The notes under the pieces: model-generated | What the model was told of the DNA's origin: nothing | Database searches by the model: none | What the model saw: only the letters and a program-made list of their open reading frames with translations | Translations under genes and position numbers: made by a program | Shown here: positions 1 to 4,796 of the stretch, piece by piece | Position numbering within the stretch: position 1 is the first letter of the stretch | How the letters are laid out: each line of letters opens with the position of its first letter | Assembly (NCBI GenBank): GCA_003232445.1 | Contig: QIJM01000543.1 | Span: 1-14,373 of the forward strand | From: Paraglaciecola arctica | GTDB taxonomy: Bacteria; Pseudomonadota; Gammaproteobacteria; Enterobacterales; Alteromonadaceae | Reading direction: 5' to 3' | DNA length: 14,373 bases

Positions 1-196
1 GATAATAGTTGTGCATGATATGGGGGGTTGCAATAAATTTTTGACAACCAAATTCTATAAAACCTTTTATCAATTGTAAAGAGTCTTCTACGGTCTTTGC
101 GCCATCATCAATTCCAGGAAGTATGTGGTTATGAATATCTACGAATCCTTCTAGATAATCAATCAAGAATTTTTTCTTGCCGAAAATTTGTAACAT
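1..196 (-). CDS. PHP-type tyrosine-protein phosphatase (CpsB/CapC/YwqE family), 5' end only
   Basis: Reading the minus strand from an ATG at 196 gives 65 open codons that run off the window edge. The peptide begins MLQIFGKKKF, then has VDIHNHILPGIDDGAKT at about residues 19-35, and later FIATPHIMHNY. The H-x-H motif followed by LPGIDDGA is the metal-binding signature of the PHP-domain, Mn-dependent tyrosine phosphatases that dephosphorylate the BY-kinases controlling capsule and exopolysaccharide export. The conserved second histidine site (ATPH) is also visible. Family members are usually about 240-260 residues, so roughly three quarters of the gene lies outside. Family assignment is secure from the motif; the link to polysaccharide export is family knowledge, because no partner gene is visible here. 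Confidence 0.85.
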   Translation of the reverse strand, partial: MLQIFGKKKFLIDYLEGFVDIHNHILPGIDDGAKTVEDSLQLIKGFIEFGCQKFIATPHIMHNYY

Positions 197-503
197 GTAT
201 CATGTTTGGTCTGCAAAAATAGGGCTATCTAGGCAAACTTGCTAAAGAGGATTTTAGTATTATCTTCCGATACAGTATCTTTCGAACTCTTATAGAATCA
301 TGCTTCAGAAGCAAAGGTGTACCCGAGGTGTACTTTATTTTTAACCTTTTTCCGTAACTATTCGTAAATATTCCCGCATAAAATTTTAACACTCTAAAGG
401 TAAGAAATTTGGTCGATTTTGACCTAAAATGACGTGCATTTTAAAATTTCAGGCATTACCATGATTTTTTACGAATGCTATAATGGCAGAATATTTTTTG
501 AAC
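197..503. other. Intergenic stretch with small repeats, no gene seen
   Basis: The roughly 300 nt between the minus-strand phosphatase start and the end of the small Cys-rich gene hold no supported coding frame. Visible items are an 11-bp palindrome GCTTCAGAAGC (302-312) and two exact direct copies of AGGTGTAC (315-322 and 326-333), 11 nt apart. That spacing suits a dimeric DNA-binding protein, or it may be a recombinase-type site remnant; neither role is demonstrated. Confidence 0.4.
214..221 (-). promoter_or_regulatory. Possible -7 box (TATTTTTG) for the PHP phosphatase
   Basis: On the minus strand this reads TATTTTTG, matching the Bacteroidota sigma-A -7 consensus TAnnTTTG, 17 nt upstream of the ATG at 196. 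I see no good -33 TTG at the expected distance, and the implied leader is very short, so this is only a candidate. Confidence 0.3.
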
Positions 504-815
504 TTAATTTTTGTTGAGTTTTCTAATTTTGTTTGCAATTTCTTCGATCTCCTTTCGCTCTCCCGTTTCGATGTATCGAATAGCAATGCTTCTACAACCA
601 CTACATATACCTCTTAATGTAATATCATTTAGACTATTGAGATAACTCTTATAATTGATTAATCTTTTGTTGGATACTTCGCAGTCACAGAATATTGAAC
701 TTAAAAACAGATCAATATCCCCTTGCCAAGCTTCTCCGAACATCAATTGTAGTTGAAACGGTCCGATTTCAATCTCGTCTGGGTGGATGATATGTTCTGT
801 TCTTTTCTTGACCAA
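504..815 (-). CDS. Hypothetical small protein with CxC...CxxC (possible zinc ribbon)
   Basis: A 103-residue minus-strand frame. I do not recognise the family. It has an acidic N-terminal half with the stretch GPFQLQLMFGEAWQGDID, then FCDCE (Cys43, Cys45), GICSGC (Cys71, Cys74) and a following RYIETGE. Two paired-cysteine knuckles about 26 residues apart suggest a small zinc-binding fold. The start is a TTG codon (813-815), and an in-frame TGA lies only two codons upstream, so no ATG can be placed before it. The first internal ATG (Met25) would delete the N-terminus. The gene may be expressed from TTG or may have lost its true start. No membrane segment or signal peptide is seen. It faces away from the debris zone to its right. 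Confidence 0.5.
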   Translation of the reverse strand: MVKKRTEHIIHPDEIEIGPFQLQLMFGEAWQGDIDLFLSSIFCDCEVSNKRLINYKSYLNSLNDITLRGICSGCRSIAIRYIETGERKEIEEIANKIRKLNKN

Positions 816-937
816 TGTTCAGTTTTATTTGTTTCCGAGAATAAAGATACAACCTATTAAGCCTATGATTTATCAAAAATAGATGCTGGTCGTGAAGGGT
901 GAATTAAAACCATCCTCCAGCGTTGGCAAGATAAAGT

Positions 938-962
938 CACGGGGCGTTTTTTGCGCCCTGTG
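938..962. repeat. GC-rich hairpin (9-bp stem, T-rich loop)
   Basis: CACGGGGCG (938-946) pairs with CGCCCTGTG (954-962) around a 7-nt T-rich loop, with one G-T wobble. It sits at the left edge of the palindromic element and resembles dispersed hairpins common in flavobacterial spacers. It lacks a U-tract immediately after the stem, so a terminator role is uncertain. Confidence 0.5.
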
Positions 963-975
963 CTTTTATGTGCGT

Positions 976-1216
976 TACCGAGGGGGTTGAAAGACCGTAG
1001 GTTTTTCACCTTCCACGTAAAATTGTTGAGCTGCCCATGATTTTGGATTGTCTCTGGACCTGCCCGCCGGCAGGTTTATCCAGAGGAAGTGTAAATCCAA
1101 TAGTTCAAGGGTCATGCCTGTCGGACAGGCAGGTTTCGCACAAAGGGTCACTTGCTTTTCAATTCTGCCTGAACGGCAAAGTCGGGCAGGGCTGTTTTTC
1201 AACTCTTGATTCGCAT
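976..1216. repeat. Large imperfect palindromic (MITE/REP-like) element
   Basis: The ends are inverted: GGGGTTGAAA near 983-992 on plus, and TTTTCAACTCTTGATTCGCA near 1196-1215, whose reverse complement begins TGCGAATCAAGAGTTGAAAA. Inside is a nested hairpin: TTGGATT (1043-1049) with AATCCAA (1094-1100), CTCTGGA (1052-1058) with TCCAGAG (1079-1085), and CCTGCC (1059-1064) with GGCAGG (1069-1074) around a CGCC loop. Further right are more GC-rich short palindromes (GCCTGTCGGACAGGC near 1115-1130). Short frames on both strands cross this element, but they are low-complexity readings of the palindromes and I do not call them genes. It adjoins the truncated TonB receptor and may have caused that break. 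Confidence 0.55.
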
Positions 1217-1379
1217 TAGTAATAAGAAAAAACGTCCTCACCAATTTTATGTCGATTTACAAAATGTAACCAACAATGAAAATGTATTTGAAAGACGCTA
1301 TAATAGGCTCACAAATAATATAGATATTGTTAATCAATTAGGGTTTTTTCCTGATGTTGGGTATCGTTTTCAGTTTTAA
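1212..1379 (+). pseudogene. TonB-dependent receptor, C-terminal remnant
   Basis: A frame of 55 codons and a TAA carries the typical end of a Bacteroidota outer-membrane TonB-dependent receptor: FYVDLQNVTNNENVFERRYN, then NQLGFFPDVGYRFQF and stop. The D-x-QN-(V/L)-x-N motif, the 'xFFPxxGYRFxF' last beta strand and the terminal phenylalanine needed for BAM insertion are all present. Full receptors are 700-1000 residues, so more than 90 percent is missing. There is no start codon or signal peptide. The preserved coding runs directly into the palindromic element, which marks the break. The neighbouring P1B ATPase relic suggests this was once a metal-linked receptor, but the fragment cannot show substrate. 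Confidence 0.75.
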
Positions 1380-1433
1380 TAGCAATTATGGTTCTTAATA
1401 CTTTGTATTTATTGCAGTATAAGGAGGACTACA

Positions 1434-1496
1434 ATGTCATTTTTGAATAAACTGCTCTTAGGGAATACAAAAAGTTTAAACCAGTTCGTAATATAA
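1434..1496 (+). CDS. 20-residue orphan ORF with strong ribosome site
   Basis: ATG at 1434 is preceded by AAGGAGGAC (1421-1429), an unusually perfect Shine-Dalgarno for this lineage, with 4 nt between it and the start. The frame encodes MSFLNKLLLGNTKSLNQFVI and stops at 1494-1496. It lies between two pseudogene remnants, so it may be the surviving 5' end of a deleted gene whose remainder was lost at about 1490. A real small peptide is possible. I recognise no family. Confidence 0.25.
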   Translation: MSFLNKLLLGNTKSLNQFVI

Positions 1497-1538
1497 GGTT
1501 GCTAACATTACAGTATAAAATCTTTTCTTTGCTACTAA

Positions 1539-1893
1539 ACAGAAAAACACACTAAAACATTAGTGGTCGGTGATGGCGTAAATGTCGCACCGGCAAACAG
1601 CACCGTTGGTATCGCAATGGGAGCAGCAGGAAGCGATGTAGCACTCGAAACTGGCGATGTTGCATTAATGTACGATAAAATTGAAAACCTACCATTTGTT
1701 ATAGGACTAAGCAGAAAATCGAGAAGTATCATCAAGCAAAACCTGTGGATCAGTTTGGGTATTGTCACCATTTTAATTCCGTCAACGCTCATTGGTTGGG
1801 CAAGTATTAGGTATGGCAGTTGCGATTCACGAAGGTTCTACATTAATTGCGGTTGTTAATGCTTTGCGACTATTGCGGTATAAGGGAAAATAA
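1539..1893 (+). pseudogene. Heavy-metal P1B-type ATPase, decayed C-terminal remnant
   Basis: The frame from 1539 gives TLVVGDGVNVAPANSTVGIA, then MGAAGSDVALETGDVALM and the last helices; about 118 residues of a roughly 650-800 residue pump remain. This is the hinge (GDGxNDxP) and final transmembrane pair of a CadA/ZntA/CopA-like ATPase. Three lesions are visible. The invariant Asp of GDGVND is Val (codon GTC). Two residues expected after APA are missing before NSTVGIAMG. The frame shifts near 1806-1810: the old frame continues as nonsense to 1859, while the +1 frame restores GMAVAIHEGSTLIAVVNALR to a TAA at 1891-1893. Everything upstream, including the DKTGT phosphorylation site, is gone, so it cannot transport metal. 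Confidence 0.85.
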
Positions 1894-1904
1894 AATTAAG
1901 GATA

Positions 1905-2936
1905 ATGCTTAAAATCATTCAAATAGTTGCCTTAATACAAGGTCTGTTCTTATTATTCATTTTTTACAGAAACAAAGATAATTACAAGAAAATAACTTTT
2001 TGGCTCTTTCTTGGAAGTATTATATCTATACTTTTATACATAATTGGCGATGACGATAACAACCTTTTTATAGAAGATGTAGATTGGTTTTTGCTTGATA
2101 GTTCTTTGTTTATAACGTTTCTGTTTTTATATTTTAAATATTATAAATCTGAAAAAGAAACTTTTTTAAAAAAAGATTATTTGTTTTTCTTGCCCAATTT
2201 ACTTTATTTCGGAATTGAAGCATTAGAAATTGTTTCAAATAGAGAAAATGATTTCATAGAGTTTTTAGAATCACTAATCGATTTTATATTTTTAGGGTAC
2301 TTAACTTATATTTTGTACAGTTTGCTGAAAACTAAAAAAGTATATTGGATTCTGTATTTCGTTGTTCCAATTACTTTAACAATGAGTATTTCGTATATAA
2401 AAGGAATTCTTGATTTATTTGAATTAAACTCAATTATATTTTCTGAAGACGATAATTTTAACACCTATTTATTACTTGTAATTGCGTTTTTATTTTATTT
2501 CATTACGTTTTATTTAATAAGTAACCCAAAAGAACTTTTGCCTAATGCAAAAATCATAAAATATAAAACCTCAAATCTTAAACCCGAATTAATTGAAAAG
2601 TATAAAGAAGCATTAATACAATCAATGGAAAAAGAAAAGTTATTTATGGATTCTAAATTATCCATTCATTCTGTTTCAGAAAAATTAAATATTCCTAGAC
2701 AATATATTTCTGAAGTTTTAAATTTACACTTGAACAAAAGTTTTCAAGATTTTATTAATGAATATAGAGTTAACGCCTTTGCCAAAAACTTACAAAGTGA
2801 CCAATATAATCATTATACTCTTTTTGGAATAGCTAACGAAGTCGGTTTTAATTCCAAATCTTCTTTTAATGCTACTTTTAAGAAGATCAAAGGAATAACA
2901 CCAACACAATTTAAAAACACACACGCTTCAAATTAG
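1905..2936 (+). CDS. Membrane-anchored AraC-family transcriptional regulator (7 TM + HTH)
   Basis: This 343-residue protein has about seven hydrophobic helices in residues 1-206 (roughly 4-21, 31-48, 61-80, 91-110, 120-141, 146-168, 186-206) and a C-terminal AraC-type DNA-binding domain. The first HTH is around 252-280 (SIHSVSEKLNIPRQYISEVL) and the second around 305-337 (FGIANEVGFNSKSSFNATFK, then GITPTQFK). The architecture suggests direct membrane sensing coupled to transcription; the ligand is unknown. The ATG lies 11 nt after the P1B ATPase relic, with only a weak purine stretch before it. The gene is visibly far more AT-rich than the efflux genes to its right, with runs of A and T throughout, which suggests separate origin by transfer. 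No target operon is evident beside it. Confidence 0.88.
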   Translation: MLKIIQIVALIQGLFLLFIFYRNKDNYKKITFWLFLGSIISILLYIIGDDDNNLFIEDVDWFLLDSSLFITFLFLYFKYYKSEKETFLKKDYLFFLPNLLYFGIEALEIVSNRENDFIEFLESLIDFIFLGYLTYILYSLLKTKKVYWILYFVVPITLTMSISYIKGILDLFELNSIIFSEDDNFNTYLLLVIAFLFYFITFYLISNPKELLPNAKIIKYKTSNLKPELIEKYKEALIQSMEKEKLFMDSKLSIHSVSEKLNIPRQYISEVLNLHLNKSFQDFINEYRVNAFAKNLQSDQYNHYTLFGIANEVGFNSKSSFNATFKKIKGITPTQFKNTHASN

Positions 2937-3250
2937 ATAATTAATGCGAATCAGGGGTTGAAAACTGTCATGATTCCTGTTTGGGCCTCTTTTTATAGCT
3001 TCTTCCCCCCGCCTGACTGGACGGGCACGGAAAGTTTTCACCAGAGATGGGGGAAGCGGTCAGTGCAAACGTACAATGTCTTTTGGTATCGATTACCACA
3101 GACTTTAGCCAAATATATAGAATACACTGAAAACGACGTTCAATCCTTGATTGGCATAATTAGTACATAATAAGCATTCTAGACAACAAGCAAATAATCT
3201 AATATATAATTGCGCTGTTCTTTGTAGGAGAATTAAATCCTTAAAAAAGA
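2937..3250. repeat. Repeat-rich spacer, second palindromic element, no gene
   Basis: Directly after the AraC stop lies TAATGCGAATCAGGGGTTGA (2942-2961) followed by AAA. It matches, in inverted orientation and with two differences in 23 nt, the right end of the palindromic element at 1197-1219. TGAAAACT (2959-2966) pairs with AGTTTTCA (3033-3040), and TTCCCCC (3003-3009) with GGGGGAA (3049-3055); the two pairs interleave rather than nest. A GCCTGACTGGACGGGC imperfect palindrome sits at 3011-3026. A 70-codon frame crosses here, but its composition follows the palindromes and I reject it as a gene. The remainder to 3250 is AT-rich and probably holds the promoter of the following methyltransferase gene; I could not place its boxes with confidence. 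Confidence 0.5.
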
Positions 3251-3994
3251 ATGGCATTACAAGAAGAGTTAAAAAAACAAGGCGACTTTTTATTTAAAAA
3301 TAGAAGTTATTTGCCATTGATCATTTTGGTTATTGGTTTGTCAGTATTTATCCACACAAGATATTACAAGGTAGGAACTACTGACCATTGGTTGTTTGAA
3401 TATTTCTGCCTTGCTATCAGTTTATTTGGCTTATATATTAGAATAATTACAGTAGGCCACACACCAAAAAACACCTCTGGAAGAAATACAAAGGGTGGAC
3501 AAATTGCTGAAGAACTAAACACTACGGGTATATATTCAATAGTTAGGCATCCTTTATATTTAGGCAATTTTTTTATGTGGCTTGGAGTGGCAATGCTAAC
3601 TGAAAATATTTGGTTTTCGATTGCCTTTATTTTATTCTACGCATTTTATTATGAGCGTATTATGTATGCCGAAGAGAGTTTTTTAAGACATGAATTTGGA
3701 GATGATTATTTAACTTGGGCTGAGAAAACACCTGCGTTTATTCCTTCATTTAAAAATCATCAAAAAGCCAAATATCCATTTAGTATAAAGAAAGTATTAA
3801 AAAAAGAGAAAAATGGTTTAACCGCTGTATTTCTATTATTTTGGGCGTTTAGTTCTATAGGAGAAATTGTAAGGGAAAGAACACTTAGTTTTGAATATGA
3901 TTTCTGGTTTTATGGAGCATTTGTTTCAGTAGTAATTTACCTAATATTAAAGATTATGAAAAAAAGAAAACTATTAGATGAATACAATCGCTAA
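3251..3994 (+). CDS. Isoprenylcysteine carboxyl methyltransferase (ICMT/PEMT)-family membrane protein
   Basis: A 247-residue integral membrane protein with about five hydrophobic segments and the ICMT/PEMT signature in the middle: GIYSIVRHPLYLGNFFMWLG (residues about 94-113). A downstream conserved block YYERIMYAEESFLRHEFGDDY ends with PAFIPSF. The RHP and E-E residues form the SAM-binding site in this family. Members methylate small molecules, lipids or lipid A phosphate; Bacteroidota homologues of about this length are sometimes annotated as lipid A 1-phosphate methyltransferases. That would fit an envelope enzyme, but the substrate cannot be read from the sequence. A further pair of helices follows the core at residues 190-237. 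The gene is AT-rich like the AraC gene before it and is monocistronic as far as I can see. Confidence 0.8.
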   Translation: MALQEELKKQGDFLFKNRSYLPLIILVIGLSVFIHTRYYKVGTTDHWLFEYFCLAISLFGLYIRIITVGHTPKNTSGRNTKGGQIAEELNTTGIYSIVRHPLYLGNFFMWLGVAMLTENIWFSIAFILFYAFYYERIMYAEESFLRHEFGDDYLTWAEKTPAFIPSFKNHQKAKYPFSIKKVLKKEKNGLTAVFLLFWAFSSIGEIVRERTLSFEYDFWFYGAFVSVVIYLILKIMKKRKLLDEYNR

Positions 3995-4042
3995 TAAAAT
4001 TGTTAGTTGAACCTGGCCCCGTCCGGCTGGCGAGCTTGCGTC

Positions 4043-4087
4043 TCCCGACTCTTCGGGACTATTAATAGACCCAGGGTGTTCCCTGGG
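4043..4087 (+). terminator. Two tandem GC hairpins after the methyltransferase gene
   Basis: TCCCGA (4043-4048) pairs with TCGGGA (4053-4058) around CTCT. Then CCCAGGG (4070-4076) pairs perfectly with CCCTGGG (4081-4087) around TGTT, and is followed by GTTTAATATCTTTTG. They lie 50-95 nt after the stop at 3994 and probably end that transcript. They also resemble dispersed flavobacterial palindromes, so repeat origin is possible. The rest of 3995-4277 holds no gene. Confidence 0.5.
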
Positions 4088-4261
4088 GTTTAATATCTTT
4101 TGCTACTGATGAAAAAGAGATCGATTGGCAAATTTCAATCTCATCTTAACAGATGAAAACCACAATATTATAACCCCTATTGAGTTATGTTATTTGAACA
4201 TAGGGCAATACCCATAGGCTTTAAAAATATGTTAAAAAAGGCCATTATGTTAAAATATTTG

Positions 4262-4269
4262 TAGCTTTG
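4262..4269 (+). promoter_or_regulatory. -7 promoter box (TAGCTTTG) of the efflux island
   Basis: TAGCTTTG matches the Bacteroidota -7 consensus TAnnTTTG and lies just 8 nt upstream of the HYC_CC_PP ATG at 4278. The implied leader is only a few bases, so the transcript would be nearly leaderless. The upstream region is very AT-rich, but no clear -33 TTG is present, which would be consistent with an activator-dependent promoter; that last point is inference. Confidence 0.45.
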
Positions 4270-4277
4270 CACAAGCC

Positions 4278-4691
4278 ATGAAGCGTTTTTTTTATAAAAT
4301 AGAATCTTTTATAATAGCACTTATTGTGCTATTCTCAACCTTTTCTTTTACGGTAGAGCAACACTATTGCGGTGATGTTTTAGTTGATTTCTCACTCTTC
4401 GGAGAAGCTGAATCTTGTGGTATGGAGAAGGAAGGATTCAACTCGCACGACCTTACTCTTGTTGAGAAAAATTGCTGCAGTGATGAGATACTATCCGTTG
4501 ATGGCCAAGATAATTTAAAAATTTCATTTGAACAGCTAAATCCCGAGCAACAGCTTTTTATTGTTTCTTTTGTTTATTCTTATATAAATCCTTACCAAGG
4601 AACAGATATACATATTGTTCCTTTTAAGAACTATTCCCCCCCTCCCCTGATTCGAGATATACTGACGTTCGATCAGACTTTCCTCATTTGA
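4278..4691 (+). CDS. HYC_CC_PP family small periplasmic/membrane protein
   Basis: A 137-residue protein with one N-terminal hydrophobic segment (residues 8-26, signal peptide or anchor). It has exactly the three marks that name the family: HYC at 29-31, CC at 66-67 and a PP run at 121-123 (NYSPPPLIRD) near the C-terminus, plus Cys47. The family is Bacteroidota-specific and often sits next to CusA-like heavy-metal pumps. Its biochemical role is not established. The conserved His and Cys residues exported to the periplasm suggest metal binding or delivery; this is inference. It is the first gene of the efflux island, with a near-leaderless promoter box before it, and ends 105 nt upstream of the pump gene, separated by a hairpin. 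Confidence 0.82.
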   Translation: MKRFFYKIESFIIALIVLFSTFSFTVEQHYCGDVLVDFSLFGEAESCGMEKEGFNSHDLTLVEKNCCSDEILSVDGQDNLKISFEQLNPEQQLFIVSFVYSYINPYQGTDIHIVPFKNYSPPPLIRDILTFDQTFLI

Positions 4692-4714
4692 TTTTTAAGT
4701 AATGGAATTTTAAC

Positions 4715-4738
4715 GCCCAACAAGTAATTGTTCTGGGC
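4715..4738 (+). terminator. Hairpin with GTAA tetraloop between HYC_CC_PP gene and pump gene
   Basis: GCCCA (4715-4719) pairs with TGGGC (4734-4738), and inside it ACAA (4720-4723) pairs with TTGT (4728-4731) around a GTAA (GNRA-type) loop, with a two-base bulge. It is followed by AACTTGTTTTTG. It could be a weak terminator or attenuator that lowers pump expression relative to the first gene, or an RNA processing/stability element. Confidence 0.4.
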
Positions 4739-4796
4739 AACTTGTTTTTGTTGACTTTTTTCAACTTATATTTCTAATTACTTAATAGCCATTTCC

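Noticed and set aside
975..1244. An 89-codon minus-strand and a 60-codon plus-strand frame in the same place
   Set aside because: Both run through the nested palindromes, and their residues (ACPTG, LPAGRS, CPPAGLSRG) are translations of the CCTGCC/GGCAGG repeat; no family resemblance and no credible start context.
1212..2940. Possible complete insertion sequence between inverted ends
   Set aside because: The segment contains receptor and ATPase relics and a regulator but no transposase or recombinase frame, so only a shared repeat end can be claimed.
2958..3170. A 70-codon plus-strand frame after the AraC gene
   Set aside because: It starts inside the shared repeat end and crosses short palindromes; no protein family signal, and it lies in non-coding-like composition.
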